DNA of 64,000 nucleotides from Prosopocoilus inquinatus. Taxonomy: Eukaryota > Arthropoda > Insecta > Coleoptera > Lucanidae. Positions 25,001 through 37,681 of the stretch are shown here, in pieces. Both the position numbers and the translations under genes were made by a program. Location: positions 4,714,501 to 4,778,500 of the forward strand of contig CM069880.1 in NCBI GenBank assembly GCA_036172665.1, given 5' to 3'. The notes under the pieces are model-generated. The model saw only the letters and a list, made by a program, of their open reading frames with translations. It searched no databases and was not told the origin of the DNA. Positions within the stretch are counted from its first letter, which is position 1. Every line of letters starts with the position of its first letter.

Positions 25001-28000
25001 GTGATGTATCTAATCGTTCTTTACTTATCTAATATGTTATTTGACGTTTCAACGGACTCCAGTAACTCAGATGTGAGATACGAATTTCTCGCACTCAGCA
25101 GAAGCTGGAAATAGTTTTGAACGAAACAACACGTATTAGCGTTATTCCTGTGATGTATCTAATCGATCCTTACTTATCTATCATATTATTTGACGTTACG
25201 ATGGACTCCAGTAACTCTGATGTGAGATGCGAAATTTTCGGACGCAACGGAAGCTGGAAACAGTTTTGAACGAAACAACAGGTATTAGCGTCATTCCTGT
25301 GATGTATCTAATCGATCCTTACTTATCTATCAAGTTATTTGACGTTACGATGGACTCCAGTAACTCTGATGTGAGAAACGAAGTTCTTGGACGCAGCGGA
25401 AGCTGGAAATAGTTTTGAACGAAACTACACGTATTAGCGTTATTCCTGTGATGTATCTAATCGTTGCTTACTTATCTAATATGTTATTTGACGTTTCAAC
25501 GGACTCCAGTAACTCTGATGTGAGATGCGAAATTTTCGGACGCAGCGGAAGCTGGAAATCGTTTTGAACGAAACAACACGTATTAGCCTTGTTCCTGTGA
25601 TGTATCTAATCGATCCTTACTTATCTATCATGTTATTTGACGTTACGATGGACTCCAGTAACTCTGATGTGAGATACGATGTTTTCGGACGCAGCGGAAG
25701 CTGGAAATAGTTTTGAACGAAATAACACGTATTAGCGTTGTTCCTGTGATGTATCTAATCGATCCTTACTTATCTAATATGTTAATTGACGTTCCAACGG
25801 ACTCCAATAACTCTGATGTGAGATACGAAGTTCTCGCACTCAGCAGAAGCTGGAAATAGTTTTGAACGAAACAACACGTATTAGCATTGTTCCTGTGCTG
25901 TATCTAATCGATCCTTACTTATCTATCATGTTATTTGACGTTACGATGGACTCCAGTAACTCTGATGTGAGATACGAAGTTATCGCACTCAGCATAAGCT
26001 GGAAATGGTTTTGAACGAAACAACACGTATTAGCATTGATCCTGTGATGTATCTAATCGATCCTTACTTATCTATCATGTTATTTGACGTTCCAACGGAC
26101 TCCAGTAACTCTCATGTGAGATACGAAGTTCTCGCACTCAGCAGAAGCTGGAAATAGTTTTGAACGAAACAACACGTATTAGCATTGTTCCTGTGATGTA
26201 TCTAATCGATCCTTACTTATCTATCATGTTACTTGACGTTCCAACGGACTCCAGTATCTCTGATGTGAGATACGAAGTTCTCGCACTCAGCAGAAGCTGG
26301 AAATAGTTTTGAATGAAACAACACGTATTAGCGTTGTTCCTGTGATGTATCTAATCGATCCTTACTTATCTAATATGTTATTTGACGTTTCAACGAACTC
26401 CAGTAACTCTGATGTGAGATACGAAGTTCTCGCACTCAGCAGAAGCTGGAAATAGTTTTGAACGAAACAACACGTATTAGCATTGTTCCTGTGATGTACC
26501 TAATCGATCCTTACTTATCTATCATGTTATTTGACGTTACGATGGACTCCAGTAACTCTGATGTGAGATACGAAGTTTTCGGACTCAGCGTAAGCTGGAA
26601 ACAGTTTTGAACGAAACAATACGTATTAGCGTTGTTCCTGTGATGTATCTAATCGATCCTTACTAATCTATCATGTTATTTGACGTTACGATGGACTCCA
26701 GTAACTCTGATGTGAGATACGAAGTTTTCGGACGCAGCGGAAGCTGGAAATAGTTTTGAACGAAATAACACGTATTAGCGTTGTTCCTGTGATGTATCTA
26801 ATCGATCCTTACTTATCTAATATGTTATTTGACGTTTCAACGGACTCCAGTAACTCTGATGTGAGATACGAAGTTCTCGCACTCAGCAGAAGCTGGAAAT
26901 AGTTTTGAACGAAACAACACGTATTAGCATTGTTCCTGTGATGTATCTAATCGATCCTTACTTATCTATCATGTTATTTGACGTTACGATGGACTCCAGT
27001 AACTCTGATGTGAGATACGAAGTTTTCGGACGCAGCGGAAGCTGGAAATAATTTTGAAGGAAATAACACGTATTAGCGTTGTTCTTGTGATGTATCTAAT
27101 CGATCCTTACTTATTTAATATGCTATTTGACGTTTCAACGGACTCCAGTAACTCCGATGTGAGATACGAAGTTCTCGCACTCAGCAGAAGCTGGAAATAG
27201 TTTTGAACGAAACAATAAGTATTAGCATTGTTCCTGTGATGTATCTAATCGATCCTTACTTATCTTTCATGTTATTTGACGTTACGATGGACTCCAGTAA
27301 CTCTGATGTGAGATACGAAGTTCTCGCACTCAGCAGAAGCTTTAAATAGTTTTGAACGAAACAACACGTATTAGCATTGTTCCTGTGATGTATCTAATCG
27401 ATCCTTACTTATCTATCATGTTATTTGACGTTACGATGGACTCCAGTAACTCTGATGTGAGATACGAAGTTTTCGGGCGCAGCGGAAGCTGGCAATAGTT
27501 TTGAACGAAATAACACGTATTAGTGTTGTTCCTGTGATGTATCTAATCGATCCTTACTTATCTATCATGTTATTTGACGTTCCAACGGACTCCAGTAACT
27601 CTCATGTGAGATACGAAGTTCACGCACTCAGCAGAAGCTGTAAATAGTTTTGAACGAAACAACACGTATTAGCATTGTTCCTGTGATGTATCTACTATGT
27701 TAATTGACGTTCCAACGGACTCCAGAAACTCTGATGTGAGAAACGAAGTTCTCGCACTCAGCAGAAGCTGGAAAGAGTTTTGAACGAAACAACACGTATT
27801 AGCATTGTTCCTGTGCTGTATCTAATCGATCCTTACTTATCTATCATGTTATTTGACGTTACGATGGACTCCAGTAACTCTGATGTGAGATACGAAGTTA
27901 TCGCACTCAGCAGAAGCTGGAAATGGTTTTGAACGAAACAACACGTATTAGCATTGTTCCTGTGATGTATCTAATCGATCCTTTCTTATCTATCATGTTA

Positions 28001-31000
28001 TTTGACGTTACGATGGACTCCAGTAACTCTGATGTGAGATACGAAGTTATCGCACTCAGCAGAAGCTGGAAATGGTTTTGAACGAAACAACACGTATTAC
28101 CATTGTTCCTGTGATGTATCTGATCGATCCTTACTTATCTATCATGTTATTTGACGTTACGATGGACTCCAGTAACTCTGATGTGAGGTACGAAGTTTTC
28201 GGACGCAGCGGAAGCTGGAAATAGTTTTGAACGAAATAACACGTATTAGCGTTGTTCCTGTGATGTATCTAATCGATCCTTACTTATCCAATATGTTATT
28301 TGACGTTCCAACGGACTCCAGTAACTCTGATGTGAGATACGAAGTTCTCGCACTCAGCAGAAGCTGGAAATAGTTTTGAACGAAACAACACGTATTAGCA
28401 TTGTTCCTGTGATGTATCTAATCGATCCTTACTTATCTATCATGTTATTTGACGTTACGATGGACTCCAGTAACTCTGATGTGAGATACGAAGTTTTCGG
28501 GCGCAGCGGAAGCTGGCAATAGTTTTGAACGAAATAACACGTATTAGTGTTGTTCCTGTGATGTATCTAATCGATCCTTACTTATCTATCATGTTATTTG
28601 ACGTTCCAACGGACTCCAGTAACTCTCATGTGAGATACGAAGTTCACGCACTCAGCAGAAGCTGTAAATAGTTTTGAACGAAACAACACGTATTAGCATT
28701 GTTCCTGTGATGTATCTACTATGTTAATTGACGTTCCAACGGACTCCAGAAACACTGATGTGAGAAACGAAGTTCTCGCACTCAGCAGAAGCTGGAAAGA
28801 GTTTTGAACGAAACAACACGTATTAGCATTGTTCCTGTGCTGTATCTAATCGATCCTTACTTATCTATCATGTTATTTGACGTTACGATGGACTCCAGTA
28901 ACTCTGATGTGAGATACGAAGTTATCGCACTCAGCAGAAGCTGGAAATGGTTTTGAACGAAACAACACGTATTAGCATTGTTCCTGTGATGTATCTAATC
29001 GATCCTTTCATATCTATCATGTTATTTGACGTTACGATGGACTCCAGTAACTCTGATGTGAGATACGAAGTTATCGCACTCAGCAGAAGCTGGAAATGGT
29101 TTTGAACGAAACAACACGTATTACCATTGTTCCTGTGATGTATCTGATCGATCCTTACTTATCTATCATGTTATTTGACGTTACGATGGACTCCAGTAAC
29201 TCTGATGTGAGATACGAAGTTTTCGGACGCAGCGTAAGCTGGAAATAGTTTTGAACGAAACAAAACGTATTAGCGTTGTTCCTGTGATGTATCTAATCGA
29301 TCCTTACTAATCTATCATGTTATTTGACGTTACGATGGACTCCAGTAACTCTGATGTGAGATACGAAGTTTTCGGACGCAGCGGAAGCTGGAAATAGTTT
29401 TGAAGGAAATAACACGTATTAACGTTGTTCCTGTGATGTATCTAATCGATCCTTACTTATCTAATATGTTGTTTGACGTTTCAACGGACTCCAGTAACTC
29501 TGATGTGAGACACGAATTTCTCGCGCTCAGCAGAAGCTGGAAATAGTTTTGAACGAAACAACAAGTATTAGCATTGTTCCTGTGATGTATCTAATCGATC
29601 CTTACTTATCTATCATGTTATTTGACGTTACGATGGACTCCAGTAACTCTGATGTGAGATACGAAGTTTTCGAACGCAGCGGAAGCTAGAAATAGTTTTG
29701 AAGGAAATAACACGCATTATCGTTGTTCCTGTGATGTATCTAATCGATCCTTACTTATCTAATATGTTGTTTGACGTTTCAACGGACTCCAGTAACTCTG
29801 ATGTGGGATACGAAGTTCTCGCACTAAGCAGAAGCTGGAAATAGTTTTGAACGAAACAACACGTATTAGCATTGTTCCTGTGATGTATCTGATCGATCCT
29901 TACTTATCTATCATGTTATTTGACGTTACGATGGACTCCAGTAACTCTGATGTGAGATACGAAGTTTTCGGACGCAGCGGAAGCTGGAAATAGTTTTGAA
30001 CGAAATAACACGTATTATCGTTGTTCCTGTGATGTATCTAATCGATCCTTACTTATCCAATATGTTATTTGACGTTTCAACGGACTCCAGTAACTCTGAT
30101 GTGAGATACGAAGTTCTCGCACTCAGCAGAAGCTGGAAATAGTTTTGAACGAAACAACACGTATTAGCATTGTTCCTGTGATGTATCTAATCGATCCTTA
30201 CTTATCTATCATGTTATTTGACGTTACGATGGACTCCAGTAACTCTGATGTGAGATACGAAGTTTTCGGACGCAGCGGAAGCTGGAAATAGTTTTGAACG
30301 AAATAACACCTATTGGCGTTGTTCCTGTGATGTATCTAATCGATCCTTACTTATCTAACATGTTGTTTGACGTTTCAACGGACTCCAGTAACTCTGATGT
30401 GAGATACGAAGTTCTCGCACTCAGCAGAAGCTGGAAATAGTTTTGCACGAAACAACACGTATTGGCATTGTTCCTGTGATGTATCTAATCGATCCTTACT
30501 TATCTATCACGTTATTTGACGTTACGATGGACTCCAGTAACTCTGATGTGAGAAACGAAATTTTCGGACGCAGCGGAATCTGGAAATAGTTTTGAACGAA
30601 ATAACACGTATTAGCGTTGTTCCTGTGATGTATCTAATCGTTCCTTACTTATCTAATATGTTATTTGACGTTTCAACGGACTCCAGTAACTCAGATGTGA
30701 GATACGAAGTTCTCGCACTCAGCAGAAGCTGGAAATAGTTTTGAACGAAACAACACGTATTAGCGTTATTCCTGTGATGTATCTAATCGATCCTTACTTA
30801 TCTATCTTGTTATTTGACGTTACGATGGACTCCAGTAACTCTGATGTGAGATGCGATATTTTCGGACGCAGCGGAAGCTGGAAATAATTTTGAACGGAAC
30901 AGCACGTATTGGCATTGTTCCTGTGATGTATCTAATCGATCGCTACTTATCTATCATGTTATTTGACGTTACGATGGACTCCAGCAACTCTGATGTGAGA

Positions 31001-31406
31001 TACGAAGTTTTTGGACGCAGCGGACGCTGGATATAATTTTGAAAGAAACAACACGGATTAGCGTTGTTCCTGTGATGTATCTAATCGATCCTTACTTATC
31101 TGCTATGTTAATTGACGTTTCAACGGACTCCAGTAACTCTGATGTGAGATTCGAAGTTCTCGGACGCAGCAGAAGCTGGAAATAGTTTTGATCGAAACAA
31201 AACCTATTAGCGTTGTTCCTGTGATGTATCTAATCGATCCTTGCTTATCTATCATGTTATTTGACGTTTCGATGGACCCCAGTAACTCTGATGTGAGATA
31301 CCAAGTTTTCGGACGCAGCAGGAGCTGGAAATAGTTTTGAACGAAATAGCACGCATTAGCGTTGTTCCTGTGATGTATCTAATCGATCCTTACTTATATA
31401 TCATGT
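25001..31406. repeat. 149-bp satellite array, segment 5 (more diverged monomers)
   Basis: The phase is unbroken, but monomers carry many more private changes: gatgcgaaat, gaaacagttttg, cctgtgctgtatc, agctttaaatag, ggcaatag and gttaattgacg. The regular landmarks of 1-25 kb stop near 25 kb. The last monomers before 31,406 (gagattcgaag, aaaacctattag, cttgcttatc, gataccaag, acacgcattag, acttatatatcatgt) form the diagnostic pre-spacer block found before all four spacers. The right boundary is the first base not matching the satellite. Confidence 0.94.
27345..29230. repeat. Tandem pair of a 1024-bp, 7-monomer higher-order unit
   Basis: ggcaatag at 27491 and 28515 is 1024 bp apart, which is 7 x 149 minus 19. 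The missing 19 bp is visible: tgtatctactatgtt lacks the taatcgatcc...tatct part in both copies (near 27690 and 28714). The two copies share agtgttgttcc, acgcactcagcag, ctgtaaatag, aaagagttttg and tatctgatcg. They differ at a few bases, for example ctttcttatc against ctttcatatc. Confidence 0.85.
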
Positions 31407-32846
31407 GAACTATAAGAGATAGGTATAGGGAATGCTAATACAGGACGAAAGAACATTTAATCCTGAGTCACATGGTATAAAAATATACTAGGCGTTCCAT
31501 TTAAAAAACATGACTTTTCGACAGTTGAAATTAGTTCGAATAGAAGTTATTTTTCAACCAGCCTGTAACCAATTAAGTGCAAAACTGGAGATGATCTGAA
31601 AGAATGTTATTGTATCCTACTGCAGACCAAAAATGGGCATTATGGTTTTTGTTACACAAAGATGACAGTATCATAACCAAGGTTCTGCAAGTCTGAGTTA
31701 TTTTTAATAAATGAAAATATATCGGAAACGGTTAATTTTTCTTGTATCACATGTTGCACAAAATATTTTTAGAATTTTATGAAGATTCCAAAAACGCATT
31801 AAAAATTGGGGTGTTCTGTTTAAAAAAAGAAAGTTGACAGCAACTTCCGGTATAAGCGGAAGTGTCCGAAAATTAAAAATATTATATTTTGATAGACCAT
31901 CATCGTTAACTTATAACTGCAAAATATGAAACCGAAATTTAAAGGAGAAGTCCGTAAACTTTTAATGAAAGTGTTGCCTGAATCTTCCTGTATATAGGCT
32001 TACTACTTTTAAGGGCGAAAAAACTTTTTTTCTCCTAAAATCGCGAAAAAATTCACCCGTATAGAGCTCGACGAGGCGCATTCAAAACCGTGCCCCGTTC
32101 CTCTCTAGCTCGCCCCTTTCCCGAGATATCGACCCTTAAAATACCATCGTAAAGAGACATTAATTCCGCACAGAAAACGAGCTTTAAGGCTTAAATTATG
32201 TTACACGCTCATCTCCTGTGGCGGTTTTAAAAGAGAAAAGCAACTATTCCTGCCCTGTTTAATTCAAAAGAGAACGAAACTCAAGGCATGTTATGTAAGA
32301 CAAGTGTTTTCTCAGAGAAAAGTTTAATAAGCGAAAATCCCTTCGCGCAAATCCTGTAATTGTTATTTATGGAGCATCATGGTATTATTTTTACTTGTAA
32401 AACATTTAAAATAGCGATAAATAAAAATAATTTTTAATGCGTCGTGGTGCTGCCATCCTGAAACGACCGACGCGAACTTTCAAGTAATCAAAGATCACAG
32501 GTCCCTGCAGAATTACAGGAATTTGTAATCATCGGCGCGCTCTAAGTTGGTTGCACGTTAAACGTACAGATGGCGCATCGATCCCTCACGTGCGTTCAGT
32601 AATGCTCAGCGACGGCTCCAACGCTTCGCTGCCGTACTCAGCCACCCAAAATTAGCGACAATTTTCAGCGTTGAGGTGAATGAACAAACGTGTTTGAGTA
32701 AAATACATAGTTTCATCTGCATTTTAATGCATTAACATTAAAGTCTTGTCCTCGTTTAATGAAAGCGAATTATTATTCTCTAATGCGAACGATTTAGGAT
32801 AAACTCGCACTGGTTTCATAACTTGGTCAGCCCACAGGATTACCGT
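31407..32846. repeat. 1440-bp non-satellite spacer, copy 1
   Basis: The satellite stops after acttatatatcatgt and resumes at aacgaaataacacg. Relative to a monomer, about 82 bp (position 85 to 17 of the next) is absent at the junction, and I see no target-site duplication or terminal repeat. The left two thirds is AT-rich with a perfect 7-bp hairpin (31843-31849 with 31857-31863). The right third, from about 32430, is more GC-balanced. The 62-codon frame that is open in other copies is broken here by a TAA at about 32600. I recognise no protein, tRNA or known mobile-element end. Parts near 31491 and 31808 resemble a repeat motif I associate with insect genomes. Confidence 0.9.
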
Positions 32847-35800
32847 AACGAAATAACACGTATTAGCGTTGTTCCTGTGATGTATCTAATCGATCCTTAC
32901 TTACCTACTATGTTATTTGACGTTTCAACGGACTCGAGTAACTCTGATGTGAGACACGAAGTTTTCGGACGCAGTAGAAGCTGGAAATAGTTTTGAATGA
33001 AACAACACGTATTAGCGTTGTTCCTGTGATATATCTAATCGATCCTTACTTATCTATCATGTTATTTGACGTTACGATGGACCCCAGTAACTCTGATGTG
33101 AGATACGAAGTTTTCGGACGCAGTAGAAGCTGGAAATAGTTTTGAACGAAACAACACGTATTAACGTTGTTCCTGTGTTGTATCTAATCGATCCTTACAT
33201 ATCTGCTATGTTATTTGACGTTCCAACGGACTCCAGTAACTCTGATGTGAGATACGAAGTTCTCGCACTCAGCAGAAGCTGGAAATAGTTTTGAACGAAA
33301 CAACGCGTATTAGCATTGTTCCTGTGATGTATCTAATCGATCCTTACTTATCTATCATGTTATTTGACGTTCCAACGGACTCCAGTAACTCTGAAGTGAG
33401 ATACGAAGTTTTCGGACGCAGCAGAAGCTTGAAATAGTTTTGAACGAAATAACACGTATTTGCGTTGTTCCTGTGATGTATCTAATCGATGCTTACTTAT
33501 CTAATATGTTAATTGACGTTCCAACGGACTCCAGTAACTCTGATGTGAGATACGAAGTTCTCGCACTCAGCAGAAGCTGGAAATAGTTTTGAAAGAAACA
33601 ACGCGTATTAGCATTGTTCCTGTGATGTATCTAATCGATCCTAACTTATCTATCATGTTATTTGACGTACCAACGGACTCCAGTAACTCTGATGTGAGAT
33701 ACGAAGTTCTCGCACTCAGCAGAAGCTGGAAATAGTTTTGAACGAAACAACACGTATTAGCGTTGTTCCTGTGATGTATCTAATCGATCCTTACTTATCT
33801 AATATGTTATTTGACGTTCCAACGGACTCCCGTAACTCTGATGTGAGATACGAAGTTCTCGCACTCAGCAGAAGCTGGAAATAGTTTTGAACGAAACAAC
33901 ACGTATTAGCATTGTTCCTGTGATGTATCTAATCGATCCTTACTTATCTATCATGTTATTTGACGTTACGATGGACTCCAGTAACTCTGATGTGAGATAC
34001 GAAGTTTTCGGACGCAGCGTAAGCTGGAAATAGTTTTGAACGAAACAATACGTATTAGCGTTGTTCCTGTGATGTATCTAATCGATCCTTACTAATCTAT
34101 CATGTTATTTGACGTTACGATGGACTCCAGTAACTCTGATGTGAGATACGAAGTTTTCGGACGCAGCGGAAGCTGGAAATAGTTTTGAAGGAAATAACAC
34201 GTATTAACGTTGTTCCTGTGATGTATCTAATCGATCCTTACTTATCTAATATGTTGTTTGACGTTTCAACGGACTCCAGTAACTCTGATGTGAGACACGA
34301 ATTTCTCGCGCTCAGCAGAAGCTGGAAATAGTTTTGAACGAAACAACAAGTATTAGCATTGTTCCTGTGATGTATCTAATCGATCCTTACTTATCTATCA
34401 TGTTATTTGACGTTACGATGGACTCCAGTAACTCTGATGTGAGATACGAAGTTTTCGAACGCAGCGGAAGCTAGAAATAGTTTTGAAGGAAATAACACGC
34501 ATTATCGTTGTTCCTGTGATGTATCTAATCGATCCTTACTTATCTAATATGTTGTTTGACGTTTCAACGGACTCCAGTAACTCTGATGTGAGATACGAAT
34601 TTCTCGCACTCAGCAGAAGCTGGAAATAGTTTTGAACGAAACAACACGTATTAGCATTGTTCCTGTGATGTATCTGATCGATCCTTACTTATCTATCATG
34701 TTATTTGACGTTACGATGGACTCCAGTAACTCTGATGTGAGATACGAAGTTTTCGGACGCAGCGGAAGCTGGAAATAGTTTTGAACGAAATAACACGTAT
34801 TAGCGTTGTTCCTGTGATGTATCTAATCGATCCTTACTTATCCAATATGTTATTTGACGTTTCAACGGACTCCAGTAACTCTGATGTGAGATACGAAGTT
34901 CTCGCACTCAGCAGAAGCTGGAAATAGTTTTGAACGAAACAACACGTATTAGCACTGTTCCTGTGATGTATCTAATCGATCCTTACTTATCTATCATGTT
35001 ATTTGACGTTACGATGGACTCCAGTAACTCTGATGTGAGATACGATGTTCTCGGACGCAGCGGAAGCTGGAAATAGTTTTGAACGAAATAACACCTATTG
35101 GCGTTGTTCCTGTGATGTATCTAATCGATCCTTACTTATCTAATATGTTGTTTAACGTTTCAACGGACTCCAGTAACTCTGATGTGAGACACGAATTTCT
35201 CGCGCTCAGCAGAAGCTGGAAATAGTTTTGAACGAAACAACAAGTATTAGCATTGTTCCTGTGATGTATCTAATCGATCCTTACTTATCTATCATGTTAT
35301 TTGACCTTACGATGGACTCCAGTAACTCTGATGTGAGATACGAAGTTTTCGAACGCAGCGGAAGCTAGAAATAGTTTTGAAGGAAATAACACGCATTATC
35401 GTTGTTCCTGTGATGTATCTAATCGATCCTTACTTATCTAATATGTTGTTTGACGTTTCAACGGACTCCAGTAACTCTGATGTGAGATACGAATTTCTCG
35501 CACTCAGCAGAAGCTGGAAATAGTATTGAACGAAACAACACGTATTAGCATTGTTCCTGTGATGTATCTAATCGATCTTTACTTATCTATCATGTTATTT
35601 GACGTTACGATGGACTCCAGTAACTCTGATGTGAGATACGAAGTTCTCGCACTCAGCAGAATTTGGAAATAGTTTAGAACGAAACAACACGTATTAGCAT
35701 TGTTCCTGTGATGTATCTAATCGATCCTTACTTATCTATCATGTTATTTGACGTTACGATGGACTCCAGTAACTCTGATGTGAGATACGAAGCTTTCGGA

Positions 35801-37681
35801 CGCAGCGGAAGCTGGAAATAGTTTCGAACGAAACAACACGTATTAGCGTTATTTCTGTGATGTATCTAATCGATCCTTACTTATCTATTACGTTATTTGA
35901 CGTTACGATGGACTCCAGTAACTCTGATGTGAGATACGAAGTTTTCGGACGCAGCGGAAGCTGGAAATAGTTTTGAACGAAATAACACGTATTAGCGTTG
36001 TTCCTGTGATGTATCTAATCGATCCTTACTTATCTAATATGTTATTTGACGTTTCAACGGACTCCAGTAACTCTGATGTGAGATACGAAGTTCTCGCACT
36101 CAGCAGAAGCTGGAAATAGTTTTGAACGAAACAACACGTATTAGCATTGTTCCTGTGATGTATCTAATCGATCCTTACTTATCTATCATGTTATTTGACT
36201 TTACGATGGACTCCAGTAACTCTGATGTGAGATACGAAGTTTTCGGACGCAGCGTAAGCTGGAAATAGTTTTGAACGAAATAACACGTATTAGCGTTGTT
36301 CCTGTGATGTATCTAATCGATCCTTACTTATCTAATATGTTAATTGAACTTTCAACGGACTCCAGTAACTCTGATGTGAGATACGAAGTTCTCGCACTCA
36401 GCAGAAGCTGGAAATAGTTTTGAACGAAACAACACGTATTAGCATTGTTCCTGTGATGTATCTAATCGATCCTTACTTATCTAATATGTTATTTGACGTT
36501 TCAACGGACTCCAGTAACTCTGATGTGGGATACGAAGTTCTCGCACTCAGCAGAAGCTGGAAATAGTTTTGAACGAAACAACACGTATTAGCATTGTTCC
36601 TGTGATGTATCTAATCGATCCTTACTTATCTATCATGTTATTTGACGTTACGATGGACTCCAGTAACTCTGATGTGAGATACGATGTTTTCGGACGCAGC
36701 GGAAGCTGGAAATAGTTTTGAACGAAATAACACGTATTAGCGTTGTTCCTGTGATGTATCTAATCGATCCTTACTTATCCAATATGTTATTTGACGTTTC
36801 AACGGACTCCAGTAACTCTGATGTGAGATACGAAGTTCTCGCACTCAGCGGAAGCTGGAAATAGTTTTGAACGAAACAGCACGTACTAGCGTTATTCCTG
36901 TGATGTATCTAATCGATCCTTACTTATCTAATATGTTATTTGACGTTTCAACGGACTCCAGTAACTCTGATGTGGGATACGAAGTTCTCGCACTCAGCAG
37001 AAGCTGGAAATAGTTTTGAACGAAACAACACGTATTAGCATTGTTCCTGTGATGTATCTAATCGATCCTTACTTATCTATCATGTTATTTGACGTTACGA
37101 TGGACCCCAGTAATTCTGATGTGAGAAACGAAGTTTTCGGACGCAGCGGAAGCTGGAAATAGTTTTGAACGAAATAGCACGTATTAGCGTTGTTCCTGTG
37201 ATGTATCTAATCGATCCTTACTTATCTATCATGTTATTTGACGTTACGATGGACTCCAGCAACTCTGATGTGAGATACGAAGTTTTTGGACGCAGCGGAC
37301 GCTGGATATAGTTTTGAAAGAAACAACACGGATTAGCGTTGTTCCTGTGATGTATCTAATCGATCCTTACCTATCTGCTATGTTAATTGACGTTTCAGCG
37401 GACTCCAGTAACTCTGATGTGAGATTCGAAGTTCTCGGACGCAGCAGAAGCTGGAAATAGTTTTGAACGAAACAAAACCTCTTAGCGTTGTTCCTGTGAT
37501 GTATCTAATCGATCCTTGCTTATCTATCATGTTATTTGACGTTTCGATGGACCCCAGTAACTCTGATGTGAGATACCAAGTTTTCGGACGCAGCAGGAGC
37601 TGGAAATAGTTTTGAACGAAATAACACGCATTAGCGTTGTTCCTGTGATGTATCTAATCGATCCTTACTTATATATCATGT
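32847..37681. repeat. 149-bp satellite block between spacers 1 and 2
   Basis: 4835 bp equals 32 monomers plus the 67-bp remainder left by the spacer junctions. It begins with the diagnostic post-spacer monomer (cttacttacctactatg, cggactcgagtaac, gagacacgaag) and ends with the pre-spacer block. Inside, aacaagtattag, gaagctagaaatag and acacgcattatcg variants mark a sub-repeat present twice (about 34,3-34,55 kb and 35,2-35,4 kb). Confidence 0.94.

Noticed and set aside
25227..25710. Short 61-codon frames in single monomers (also near 30851, 60991 and 62633)
   Set aside because: Each is the one open frame of a monomer ended by the TAG in ggaaatag. Neighbouring monomers carry stops or start losses and the frame does not persist over the 149-bp period.
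1..31406. CRISPR array
   Set aside because: The repeats are contiguous 149-bp monomers with no unique spacers, and the rest of the window is eukaryotic.
31407..32846. Spacer as a DNA transposon or solo LTR
   Set aside because: No terminal inverted repeats, no TG...CA ends and no target-site duplication at the junctions; four copies with the same flanks are explained by co-amplification.
32430..32846. tRNA, 5S rRNA or other RNA gene in the GC-balanced part of the spacer
   Set aside because: I looked for A- and B-box-like motifs and a cloverleaf on both strands and found no convincing arrangement.
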